Shown piece after piece: positions 1 to 12,558 of a stretch of 64,000 bases of DNA. Below the pieces are notes generated by a model. It worked only from the letters and a program-made list of their open reading frames with translations, made no database searches and had not been told where the DNA came from. The DNA comes from Neocallimastix lanati (nom. inval.). Its lineage: Eukaryota > Neocallimastigomycota > Neocallimastigomycetes > Neocallimastigales > Neocallimastigaceae. The DNA is taken from the NCBI GenBank assembly GCA_016946835.1, contig JACVTC010000027.1:832501-896500 (forward strand), read 5' to 3'. Within the stretch, counting starts at the first letter, position 1. Each line of letters starts with the position of its first letter. The position numbers and the translations under genes were made by a program.

Positions 1-113
1 AATTATATGAAAATATAATAAACTAAATTCCTTAATATATTAAATAATCTTTTAATATGAATTAATTAAAATATTAAAAAATAAAAAAAATTTTTTATTC
101 AATCGCACAATTC

Positions 114-265
114 TTTTCCCTTCAGGGACGTATCATCTTATATGAGGTACACTGAGGGAAGACCATCTTAATTCTGGTGGTACTGAGGATGATGTTAAAA
201 ATTCCAAACATATCACATTAAATCTTCTTTGGGTACAATTGCTTATTGAAGTTGCTTGTAAATGA
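114..265 (+). pseudogene. Decayed protein fragment, probably retroelement-derived
   Basis: A short stretch of ordinary base composition in AT-only DNA reads in one frame with one internal stop, then REDHLNSGG, then about 25 residues to a TGA. The EDHxNSG core recurs on the minus strand near 43,750-43,785, where the reading is KEDHPNSG and the DNA matches almost base for base. That second copy sits in a retroelement graveyard next to an Asn-rich linker like the one in the intact LINE of this window. I infer a relic of a LINE-related repeat. The protein itself is not recognised. Confidence 0.35.
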
Positions 266-519
266 TATTATTTATCAAAGTTATTAATTAATTTTAAAAA
301 AAAAAAAAAATTATAATAGTATTATCTTTCTTTCATATATCTTTTTACTTGTTTTATATTTTCATTTTCTTTCATGTATTTACTATTTCTTCGTGCATGA
401 ATCATTTATGATATATTTGTCATTTATTTTTTTTTTTTTTTTTTTTATTTTTTATTTTTTAGATAGTTATGTAATGGTGATACTTTTTTTTTTATTCTTG
501 TGATATACACTATTTTTCT

Positions 520-835
520 ATTGTAAACACAATAAAGAGATTTAAAGCCATTCCCATTAGAAAATCTTTCAATCTGATATAATCCTGAATTAACTAGTAT
601 CTGTGTACTTCTCGTTCTTTCTTTGTTTGATTTAAGTGGAGGTGTTTAATACGAAACTTGCCCAATTATTATAGCAGAAAATAACTTTTGTTTATAAGAG
701 ATGGGAATATGAGAATTCCTAAGAAATCCTTTAATGGAATAAAGCGCTTTTCTAACTTTATTATTCATTTACTGTATGATCGGTTTCAATTCTAAATCAT
801 TTGAAAATGGTGCACCTAGGTAGATATAGCAAATC
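520..835 (-). pseudogene. LINE reverse transcriptase relic (C-terminal part of RT)
   Basis: The reverse complement reads YIYLGAPF, then LELKPIIQ, KVRKALYSIKGFL, IPISYKQKLFSAII and GQVSY, with two or three stops. It aligns collinearly with the intact LINE of this window just after the FADD motif (YTYLGIPF, LSLKPIIK, KVTKALFSVSKFL, IPIPFKKIIINSY, KVSY). The order and spacing match over about 100 residues, so homology is secure. It is diverged and broken, hence an old copy. Neither a 3' tail nor a target duplication could be found. Confidence 0.75.
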
Positions 836-1593
836 ATTTTATGTAATTCATGTCTTGAAAAATAAAAGGTAGAGTTGCAATTATTAAGAAATCAGTAGGA
901 GGGAAAGTTTAAAGATTTCATAAATAAATAAAGATTTATCTATTACTATCACAAATGTCTATTTATATATTTTTCTTTTTTTGAAAAAAATATTAAAATG
1001 CTATTGATATATAAATAAATATATTTATAATTATACTTTTAAACAAGGAATAAATATATATACCGATTTCTTCTATTATATATAAAAAAACCCTTTGAAT
1101 TATATAATAAATATTTGTTTATATAACATCCCAATTGTAAATATTAAATAATAATAATGAATATATTTTTTTATAATTTTTAATATTTTTTTTTATTTGT
1201 ACTTTTTTTTATTATATTTTTTCTTTTTTTCTTTTTTTCTTTTATATATATATATATTATTATAAATATTATCTTATCCTATTAATACATTAATAATATT
1301 TCACAGAAATTTTTATATTATATATATAATTTATTGATTATTCCAATTAAAAAAATTTTTCTAAATAATATAAAAATAATTTTTTATATATTTTTTTTAA
1401 TTAAAAAATAATACAAGTAATAATAAAAAAAAAAAAAAAAAAAAAAAAAAGTTATAAAAAAATTAAAAATAATTTACATATTTACTAATTAATTTTTTTT
1501 TCTATTTTAATTATTTACTGTACATAAAAATATATAATTGAATAATAATGTTAATATTATTATTTGATAAAAATAAAAAACAAAGATAGTATG

Positions 1594-1667
<74 letters not shown>

Positions 1668-1920
1668 GCATTTTATATTTTATATACCAATTACTAATGA
1701 AATATAGTATTGATACTAATTTTTTTTTTGTTTTGTTTTGTTTTGTTTTTGAATTTTTGATCTTTTTGTTTTTTTTTTTTTTGAATTTTTGATTTTTTTG
1801 TTTTATATATATATACATTTTAAAAAAAAAAAAATTATTGCTTAAATATATATATATATGCATTTTTTATTTTTGTTTAAACTTTTTCCTTTCACTTTCA
1901 TTCTTTTTTTTTCTAATTGT
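836..1920. other. AT-rich spacer with an (ATT)n microsatellite
   Basis: No coding signal is visible. It holds poly-A and poly-T runs and a perfect ATT trinucleotide array at about 1595-1666. Short Lys/Asn/Phe-only reading frames here are by-products of homopolymers. Confidence 0.6.
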
Positions 1921-2601
1921 TTAACTAATTAAATTGAATATGGCACATAAACCAACAATAGTTATAGTAATAACGATTCTTTTTTTATTTGATAAAACTT
2001 CGGATAAATAAATTTCAATACATGAAGTAGCTAAAAGAATACTAAAGTAAAGTGCCGGAGCATAGTTTTGAATTAATGCCATTCTTCTAAATATAAGATA
2101 TGGTAAATAATGACCAATCCAACCTAAAAAGGATACAATAGTACCTGTATTATAAATATTTTTTGATGTATATTTTTCTATAAAAAAAAATTTTTTTTTT
2201 TTTTTAAATTATGATTATAATTAATATCGATATATATATACAAATATATATAATTTATGTAAATTTGGGTATATAAAAATTAAAAATTAATAAATATAAA
2301 TTTTCAATTTATAAATAATAATATTATTAATAATATTAATAACAATATTAATTGTATAAATAATTAATAAAAAAAATATACCAATAGTATCAATATCAAA
2401 ACTAGCAGTATTTTTGTCATGAAGAATTTTCTTAAAAAGAATAATTGGAAAGGCAACAATTCCGGCAAATGCAATATTCCAACTACAAATATTTAATTTA
2501 AAATGAGGTTTTTCAACTTTATTAGACAGCATAATTGTTACTTTATAAATATATCAAAAAAAAATAAAACAATAAAAATAAAATAAAATAAAATAAAATA
2601 A

Positions 2602-2669
<68 letters not shown>

Positions 2670-3456
2670 GACAATAATTAGTAATTATTAAACTTATTAA
2701 TATATTATTTTATTATTACATTTATTTAAAGTTGGCCAAAAGAATGGTCTAATATTTTGTTCGTAACTACCATATTCACCAGTGCCCATTTTCCATTTGT
2801 ACATAAAGTTTGAAATAATACCTTTAGTATTTTTTAAAGTATATGGTTCTTTCTTATAATTAGGATTATCTATTTTATTTATAAATATATTCAAAAAAAA
2901 AAAAAATGAAAAAAATAAAAAATAAAAAATGATATTATTTTAAATATATAATATTATTTAATTATATAAATAATATATTAATTTAATTAATTTTATATAT
3001 AATTTATAATATTTACTATATTAAATTATATTAAAATAATTACCTTCATTTAAATAAGCATAATCAAACACCCATACAGATCCTTCATTTTGACTTTTCC
3101 TACAAATAACTCTTGGTTCAGTAACTCCATCATTAATAAAAACAGAATGGGGTTCACTTGTTAAATAACAGTTGCCTTTAGCATTACGTAACCTAAACTT
3201 TGTTTTTCCAATTTTTACACCATCAGATTTGAAGATTCCAATAATTTCAAGTTTCCAGTACTCCTTAGAATCTAATATTTTTAAGTAACCGCCAGTAGTA
3301 ATGTTATATGAAGCATTCCTATTTCTTTTAGTATTATCATCTTTACTATTTATATCATGTTTTAATGCAATTATAATGAATTATAATAATAATATTAATA
3401 ATTTTAAATATTAGTTAAAAATATAAAATAAAGTGAATAAGAAAACTATTATTATT

Positions 3457-3517
<61 letters not shown>

Positions 3518-4109
3518 AATAGTTGTTGAAGTAATATTTAATTAATCAATTTTATATTAAAAAATATAAATTTATAATTAAAAAAAAAAAAAATTATACA
3601 TTACTTTGAGTCAATTCTTACAAATTTCTTGTTTTCAGTATTTCTTAAACGAATATAAAACATATGTTTCAATTTTTCAGAATTAAATTTTGAATCAGAT
3701 CTAACAACAGTCCAAAGAGAATTTTTCTTAATAGTAAGACTATTATATATTTCTGTATTATTATAATTAATATCGAGAGCATCATTGTAACCTAAGTAAC
3801 CATCATAGGCAAAATTTCTTATAAGGACTTCAGAATTATATACAGCTTCAACATTAGTTTCGTCTTTTAGAAACATATATTTATTATTAACACTATGATC
3901 ACTTGGAATAACAGAAGAAATACATAATGAAATAACTAATGGTAAACCAAAAAAAGTAATAAATGATCCTGCCATTTTTCGTGAAATATCATTCTTTAAA
4001 ATAATTTTTAAAAAAATAAATAAATAAAAATAATAACATAAAATAGAATTAAAATAAATAAATATATACATATTAATAAAATTTTATTAATATAATAACA
4101 TGTAAATAA

Positions 4110-4141
<32 letters not shown>

Positions 4142-4825
4142 TCTTATTAGTTTATAAATAGTTATAAATCTATTTTTTTTTATTATTTAAAATTCTAAAC
4201 AATATTCATAATATATATATTAAAAATTATTACATTTGATAATTTATTATTTCCTTTAATATCAAGACCATTTTTTATTGAAATAGCAATACCAGTTAAA
4301 TAGGTTAGAATGCCATTCCAACTCAAACTGACAATATATACATATATATATTAAATTTTAATATATATAGAAATTTTATTAAGAAAATATTTTTTATCAA
4401 TGATTTTAATTTATGTAATAATATTACCATAATGATAATCCAGAACTAAAATTAAGAATTGTATTTGTAATAAAAATCATTTTCAAAATTATTATTATTA
4501 ATTAATATATTTTATTAAAACTAACATTCATATTATATTTGATCAAATTATTATTTTATGATATATATAATATATAAAAAATAATATCATTTCATACCAT
4601 ATGGCTATAATTTTAAATAAAATAATAAAAAAAAATAATAATAAAATAAAAATTAAAAATAAAAAAAATAATAATAACAATAATAATAAAAATGAAAAAT
4701 AAAAAAATAATTTAGTATTAATGTCTATATAAATATAATTATTTTTAAGTTAATTTTATAATTATTTAATTAATAATATATACCTGAGCCTAATACATAT
4801 TTATATTCTTCTGGATTATAAGATC

Positions 4826-4869
<44 letters not shown>

Positions 4870-6454
4870 CGAATTTTATTATATATTAATATATGAAATT
4901 TTACTATGTTATGTATATAATTCTATATATAGTTGAATTTCATATATATATATATAACATGTTATTACAATTTTGACCAGAAATAAACTTCAATAAATAA
5001 AACCAATAAGTAAGGTGAATAAGTTATATTTAATCTTAATATATAAATATTTAAAAATATTTTAAATATTTTTATATATTTAAAAATTATTAATTATTAT
5101 TTTTATTGATACAACTAAATTTTCTGATCTTTAATTTTTGTTATTTTTAATTTGTTTATATTGTTTATTTATTTCGCTATAAATTTCTCTTTAATAAATT
5201 ATTTAAATTACATACATAGAATTCATATTAAAAAGACTGTCTAGATTATTTCAATTAAAATAAATAAATAAAAAATAAAATATAAAAAAAATTGAAAAAA
5301 AAAAATAAATAATTTAAAATAAATAATAATAATAAATAAATATCAGTTAGTATTATTAATTAATAATAATATTATTATTGTTACTCTGAGTTATGTATAT
5401 ATATAATTTTAATATTTACTAAATAAAACTAATGATCCACCAATAAAGGATGATAAATCGGAATTACCGAAGTTTTTAATTGATAAATAAGTTAACTACA
5501 AATAATAATAATAGCATATATTACAATTTAATAAAAAAAAGCAGATAATACTTTTTTTTTTTGTTGTTATTTCATAATAGTAATTATATTATACATACAA
5601 TAACTAAAATATTATTTACTAAAAGCTGTAAAACTTGTAATAAAGGTGGTGATGTTTTTGGATCAGTGATATCAATAAATTCATTATTATTATCTTTTAA
5701 ACTTTTTTGTATAATTTCATTTTTTTAATTAATGTTATAAAAATAAATATATTAGTATATAAATAATTAGAATACTATATAATTATAATAACATAATATT
5801 TTCAAAGTGATTCTAATATTTTTATTGTAACTCCTTCTAAAATATATTTACCTATATGATAATAATTTTTTTATAAAGTATGGTTGATTATCTAAATATA
5901 AATTCTTTTTAATATTATTTATTCCATCATAGGAATGACACAATATAAAAGAATTTAATCCTAGTGATACTAAGCTTAATCCAAAAAGAAAGATTTTATC
6001 TCTTTTAGTAAATCCTTTTACGATATATTTGTTACCTTTTTTATAATAACTCTCATGCTTACTGTATGTATTATTCTTTTATTATTATTGGTAGTAGTAT
6101 TAATTTAATTATATTTAAAAAAAAAAAAAAAAAGATGTTAATTTTAATTATATATATAAGTATATTTAAGTATTATATGTATATATATATATATATATTA
6201 TATTGAGGAAATTTTATTTATATTTCTATAATACTAACATTTTCTTTATTTTTACTATTATTTATGACAAAAGAAAAAATGTTCGTTAAACTTAATCTTC
6301 TTTCCTTTTTAGCATTATTATAGAAAGGATCATCATCGTAAGATGAAATCTTTAAATTATTATTATACTGACTATAAATGTTATATTGATTAATATTGTA
6401 TTCATTTTGTCTATAATTTCGATTATCATAATTAGTATAGTATAAGATATCCAT
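1921..6454 (-). CDS. Protein O-mannosyltransferase (PMT)-family membrane protein, probably catalytically inactive
   Basis: PMTs are ER multi-pass enzymes that transfer mannose from dolichyl-phosphate-mannose to Ser/Thr. Fifteen exons can be joined on the minus strand: 6454-6239, 6057-5852, 5701-5599, 5495-5420, 5240-5216, 5034-4969, 4824-4784, 4604-4598, 4445-4428, 4327-4234, 3993-3605, 3345-3044, 2869-2720, 2540-2382 and 2144-1921. The product is about 691 aa, close to usual PMT length, and all phases close. The order follows the family: N-terminal tail, first membrane segment and luminal loop, membrane helices, a central region with MIR-type repeats (exons 11-12), then C-terminal helices including GWIGHYLPYL and APALYFSILL. 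Alignment by eye places the loop-1 DE dipeptide at CH and the HPP motif at QPY, so the catalytic residues look lost although the frame is intact. The least certain junction is intron 1 (donor GTTAGT). Family assignment is fairly sure; loss of activity is inference. Confidence 0.75.
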
Positions 6455-7157
6455 TTTTCTTTTTTTTTTTTTTTTTTAATTACTAAATTATTTTTATATT
6501 CAATATATATATTCAATAAATATTTTTTTTCAAATATATATATAATTAAAAGATAGTAACAAATTTTTTTTAATTATATATATATATATAATTAATTGCT
6601 AATTATTTATTATTTATTTATTTATTTATTTATTATAAAATAATATATAATTTATAATTTAAAAAATTTATAATAAAGTATATCAATAAAATATATAGTA
6701 TAAAAAAATTTAAAAAATATTAAAAAAAAAAAAGATATACATATATGAAAAAGGTAAAAGGAAAATAAGGATAGAAAAAAAATATATTTTTAAATAAATT
6801 GATTTATTATAATGATAGAAATTTTTAATTAAATTATAATTTTAAAAATAACAGCATTATGTATAAAATAGATATTTAATTAAATTATATCTATGCATAA
6901 TTAATTATTTTAAATCTTAAATTTGCTCTTATTTTTTTTTTTTTTTTTTTTTTTTTTGAAATAATAATAATTTAAATTTTTATCAATTTCAAATTTTTAA
7001 TATGAATTATCTTAAAAAGAATAGTTATTTACATTATTATATTGTATGAATATTTTTCTTTTATTTATATATTACATATTGTCATATATGTCACAAACTA
7101 TATTTTATATTTTTTTTTAATTTTAAAGTTAATGATTTGGATAAACTATTATAAATT

Positions 7158-7189
<32 letters not shown>

Positions 7190-7532
7190 TATAAATAATA
7201 TAAATAATATTAATAATAAAATTCTTTTGGGGAATCAATAAATAACACTTACTGTTATACTATTTTATATATTAAAAAAGTTTTTTTTTTTTCTTGTTAA
7301 AATATTCCATTATTGGTATATTTTAATTTTGCAACACATATATATATATATTTAAATTTACCCAACTTAACAAAATACTAAAAATAATTTAAACATTTTC
7401 TATAGTAAATTTCTCTAAATATTCCAAATGTTTAGTTTTTTTTTTTTTTTTTTTTTTGATTAAATATAAAATAAAATTCATTTGTACACCATTAAAGATT
7501 CATGTAAAATTCATTATTTTTGTTCTCTTTTG

Positions 7533-7574
<42 letters not shown>

Positions 7575-8939
7575 ATAAATTTCTTCTTCTCTCCCATAAT
7601 CTTCTTAAACTTTAAATTGATATAATTTTCAAAAATTTTCAATATTAAAGTAAAATTTAAAGTAATATCAAATTTTTTATTATTATGAATATTATTAATA
7701 TTATTAAATTTAGCTGAATTTTAAATGTTTAATAATAAGAAATAAATATTAAAAAAAAAATAGATGTATATGTATTTTAATTAAAAAATATTTTATTAAT
7801 AATTAAAAAAAAAAAATAAAAAATAAAAAATATTTTTCTATAAATTTATTAAATAATATAGTAATTATACATATTTATTAAAATAATAATTTATTATATA
7901 CTATTATTATTTTTATAACATTTTATATACAATATTTAAAATTATTTAAAATAATAAAAAGATAGAATTACTTGAAATATAGAAAAAAATTAGATAGTAA
8001 ATTAAAATTTAAATTATAGTCAAAAAAAAAAATTATTTTTTAAATAATAATTAACAATTAAGGAATAAAAGATTAATCTTTAAATGAATAATAAATAATA
8101 ATATATAATTGAATATTATAATTTTATAATAAATTTTACTAAACAGCCATTATTTTAAAATCCTGCTTATAAATTATTGTACATAAAAGTCCAGCATATC
8201 AGCAATAAATTCACGTGATTAATGTTTTATTTTATTATTTAATATTAAATATTAATCATTTAATTATTTATTATTTAATTAACTAAATTATTTATTTATT
8301 TGTTTATTTATTTATTTATTTATTTATTATTTATTTATTTATTATTTATTTATTTATTATTCATTGTTCATTATTAAAATAATAGTATTTCTTTTTTATC
8401 TATAAAAAAATAAATAAAATTAGAATTAGAACGACCCTACTAAAAAAAAAAAAACTGATTTGTCAATATCCTCTAGCTATAAAAAAAATGAAAAAAAAAA
8501 TAATGCAAAAAATAAAAATAACCTCCACAACTTCAACCATAACCACCCCTAACCGCAACCTAGCTATAATAGATACACGTAATTAATATTTTATTATTTA
8601 ATATTATATATTATTTATTAATTTATTATTTATTACTTATTTATAAACAAATATTTTGTGTAACATAAATTATAATAAACTAATAAATTTATTTATAAAC
8701 AACTGAAATATTTTGTGTATCATAGTTTATTATAAATTATAATAAACTAATAAATTTAAGTTTAAAAAGTATTAATATAATTTTAAATAATTTTTATTTT
8801 TTTTAAATAATTTTATTTATAAAATTATTTAAAATATATATTAAGTTAAAATAATTAATACGAAATAAAAATTATTTACATTCCATAATATTCAACAAAA
8901 ATATTATAATTATTATTAAATTAGGATTAACGAAAAGAA
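6455..8939. other. AT-rich spacer
   Basis: Almost pure A/T with long homopolymers (for example poly-A at about 7534-7570) and TTTA repeats at 8285-8360. Two slightly less AT-rich patches at 8155-8215 and 8415-8575 contain no readable frame. I see no gene. Confidence 0.55.
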
Positions 8940-9125
8940 GAGGATAATAGGGCCTCCAGTCTCTCTTTTAAAACGTATCATATTTTTATTAGATTCTTTT
9001 TCATACCGTTTCATATCAACCCGGACCTCTCTCTAAACAAACCCAATATGAAAGACATTCTCTATAATTGATTAATACAACAGATTTCTTTTCAATGATC
9101 TCTTGAGCACTAATTTTAATAGTTT
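8940..9125 (-). pseudogene. Decayed protein fragment of unknown origin
   Basis: A patch of balanced base composition reads on the minus strand as protein-like text split between two frames: SAQEIIEKKSVVLINYREC in one, VDMKRYEKESNKNM followed by IRFKRETGGPIILFF in another. Stops and frame changes interrupt it, so it is a relic and not an exon with clean splice sites. I do not recognise the family, and it does not align to the LINE in this window. Confidence 0.35.
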
Positions 9126-10021
9126 AATAGATGCAAATTTTCATAATAAATTTTTTAACTATTTATTGAATTCATAATATTTAAATATTAAAGAAATTAA
9201 TTTAATTATTATATTTTTGAAAAATATAGTAAAATTTTTAAAATTTACTTGTTTTAATAATGCGTTAATAAAAAAATAAAATAATAAAAAATGAATAGAT
9301 TAAAAAAACTTGAAATATTAAAAAATATTATATATATATATATTAATATAAATATTTTATTGGAATTTTATAATTATTTTATAATTATTAATTTGCATAA
9401 AAATTTGTAGTACTAACAATTAAACTTATAATTATAGCATTAAAATAAATTTATAAAACTTATTTTAAAAAAAAGATAAATAGAAAATATATATTATTTA
9501 AAAATATAATTTATAAAAATTTAAAAACATCATTTAAAAATATAATTTCAAAAAGAACGAAATATTAATATAGTATATTTAAAATATATAATTTTATTTA
9601 GATATTTTTCAATATTTTTACCCAAAAAAAAAAAAAAAAAAAGAATTTTTTTATATATATAATATTATTTAAATTTTTTTTTTTTTTTTTTTTTTTAAGA
9701 ATATGAACATTTATAATTGTTCTTTTAAAACTTTACATATATTAACTTAAATTCTTTAGAATAAAAATTGGAACTAATTGACTAAATGTTTGATAGCAAA
9801 TAATACGTAATAACTACATATTGAATTTTATATTAACTAAAATTAAAAAATAAATAAATAAATAAATAATTACAAATATAAATATATTTTAAAGAGTATT
9901 AACTTTTAATAAGTTTAGGGATTATTAATGTTTAAATTCAAGAATTTTTGAATTTATAATATATATAACGCTTTAAATTTAAATTTTATATTATTAAAAA
10001 TAAAATTTAATGATAAAAATT

Positions 10022-10237
10022 AGTTGCATTTCGCCAAGTTGCATTTCGCTAAATGGAGTATTGATATAAATATATGATTAAATAAATAAATATTAATTCA
10101 AAATAATTTTTTTTAAACTGTTTTTATTCAATATTAATACTATTTAATTTTATTTATTGCTTTATTTATTTATTTAATAATTTTCAACTTTTCGAAATGC
10201 AACCTGGTGAAATACAATTTGGCGAAATGCACCACTC
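10022..10237. mobile_element. MITE-like terminal-inverted-repeat element, copy A
   Basis: The left end reads GTTGCATTTCGCCAAG and the right end is its imperfect complement (TTTGGCGAAATGCA). The interior is AT-rich with no ORF. The whole unit aligns in reverse orientation with copy B at 10,328-10,622, including the interior, so these are two copies of one element and not chance hairpins. Length is about 0.2 kb. The family is not recognised. Confidence 0.6.
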
Positions 10238-10327
10238 CCTATAAAAATTCTATTCCTTTTTAAAATTTTAAAAAAGATTAGATTAATATTATATTATAAG
10301 GATTAGCTTTTTTTAAAAGTTTTTTTT

Positions 10328-10622
10328 GGGAGAGTTGCATTTCGCCATTTTTGAAAACATGTGGCGTATTAAAAAAGTGGCATTTCGCCAAATTGTAATT
10401 CACAAAGTTGAAAATTATTAAAATAAATAAATCAATAAATAAAATTAAATATTATTAATATCGAATAAAACAATTTTAAAAAAAATTAAGTATTATTAAT
10501 ATCGAATAAAACAATTTTAAAAAAAAAATTATTTTGAATTAATATTTATTTATTTATATATTCATTTATTTATATCAACATTTCACTTGTCGAAATACGA
10601 TTTGGCGAAATGCAACTCTCCT
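10328..10622. mobile_element. MITE-like terminal-inverted-repeat element, copy B
   Basis: The ends are GGGAGAGTTGCATTTCGCC and its complement GGCGAAATGCAACTCTCC, an essentially perfect terminal match of about 16 bp. A second inverted GCATTTCGCC motif lies just inside on the left. The interior matches the reverse complement of copy A and carries a tandem duplication of about 40 bp (the TATTAATATCGAATAAAAC unit occurs twice). No coding capacity. Confidence 0.65.
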
Positions 10623-10744
10623 TTTGAGGGTATCATAAACAAGTGTTTTCTGGGTTTTTTAAAATTATAGCATTTTTGCATATATTTGTTATAAAAACCA
10701 TATTATTGATATATATCTAAATTTTGAAGGCTTAATCAATAGAT

Positions 10745-11033
10745 GTCATGCATTTCGTAATAGTGCATTTCGAAATATGGCTTATATTATTTTTAAACAA
10801 AACCATACATTTTTAAGATATTCTATACAATATATTTTTCAATTAAATATTAAATAACTATTTCAAAAGAAATAATAATATATTTTATTAAAAAAGAATT
10901 ATAAAAAATTATTTTTACAATTGAATATTAATAAATATTTTTATAAAAAAAAGAATATTTATTATTTATTTAATTAAACATGCTACATACAAAAATATGC
11001 CATATTGCGAAATACACGATTGAGAAACACACT
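10745..11033. mobile_element. Diverged MITE-like element, copy C
   Basis: The left end has ATGCATTTCG, then GTGCATTTCGAAATATGG. The right end is an imperfect inverted match (CCATATTGCGAAATACAC). The inverted ends are about 40 bp with roughly one mismatch in four. The interior is AT-only. The shared GCATTTCG core links it to copies A and B, but the interior is too AT-rich to confirm homology by eye. Confidence 0.45.
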
Positions 11034-11039
11034 AGATTC

Positions 11040-11154
11040 AAAGTTTGACTATGAATAAATAATAAATAATAAATATTTAATAATAATAAATAATTAACAA
11101 AAAATAAATAATAAATAATGAATAATAATAAATAATAAATAATTGAATAATAAA

Positions 11155-11186
<32 letters not shown>

Positions 11187-12512
11187 TAAATAGATAAATA
11201 AATAATTATAAATTTTAAATAGTATATAATAATTAAAAATTGAGAATTTAAAAATTTACCTTTTTTGGTAAATGCAGTTCTAATTTAATATAAATTAATA
11301 ATATTTACAAAAGATTGAAAAAGTATTAAATAATAAATTAATATATTAATAATATATTATTATTTAACCTGTTTTAAATTTTTTTTGAAATTTATTTTTT
11401 AATGATTTTTCAAATTAATGTACAAAAATAAATATTTTTACTTTACATTATTGAAAAATCAAACCAGTTATTTAAATTATATAATAAAATAAATTTAATA
11501 TAAATTATATTAAAATTTCATATATTTTTATCCATATATAAATTAATAATATATTATAATATATTAAATATAAATTAATTAGTTGAGATTTATTATTTTA
11601 TATGAAATATGAACTTTAATACTTAATTATTAAATAAAATTTTATTTGTTATTCTTTCATGTTTATATTATTGAAAAAACTAAAACTATCCAATAGTATT
11701 ATAAAGTAACATAATATATTATTTATAATATATTGTAATAAATTAAATTAATAATAAAAAATTATGATATATTCCATTAGTAAATATTATTGAATTTGCT
11801 CTATATTAAAAAAAAAGTTAATGGAATATAGGAAAAGTTTAATAAATAAAATTATTAATATAAAAATATTAACCTTTTATACAAAATTTTTATGTTGTGA
11901 TGATACCATCTATTGGAAAAAAGAAAGTTCATCAAATAATTTTAATTTTTAATAAAATATTTATATATTTATATATATTTTTATATATTTTCTATTTTGT
12001 ATGTAGTTTTTTATGCCATAGTTTATAAAACAATTTAAGGTAAATTGCCGTATAATATTTAAATTAAAAAAATAAAATTATAAATAAATGAACATATAAT
12101 ATATAATTTAAAAAATTATATTATAAATAAATGGATAATATAATATATAAATATAGAATATCAATAAAGTACTATAATTAAAATTATATATGTTTTTAAT
12201 AATTATTAACCATAAAATATAATATAATAAATTTATTATTAAATCATATTGTTAAATTTGTTAAATAACCTAGTTTAAAAAATTATAATTTTTATTATCT
12301 TATTTATTTGTTAATGAATTTATTTTATTTTATTTTCTTTTGTAAATTTAAAAATATAAAATTTAAATAAATTGGTTCAATTATTTTAATTATTTCTTAT
12401 ACTTTTATATAATTGACCTTTATTTTTTAATTTTCTTTATAATATTGTATATATATTTTAAGTTATTGTTTTTTATTATTTCATTAATTTAAAAAAAAAA
12501 ATATTACTATTT

Positions 12513-12558
<46 letters not shown>

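Noticed and set aside
2287-2894. Two independent short minus-strand genes
   Set aside because: They are exons of the PMT-like gene; splice sites and phases join them to their neighbours.
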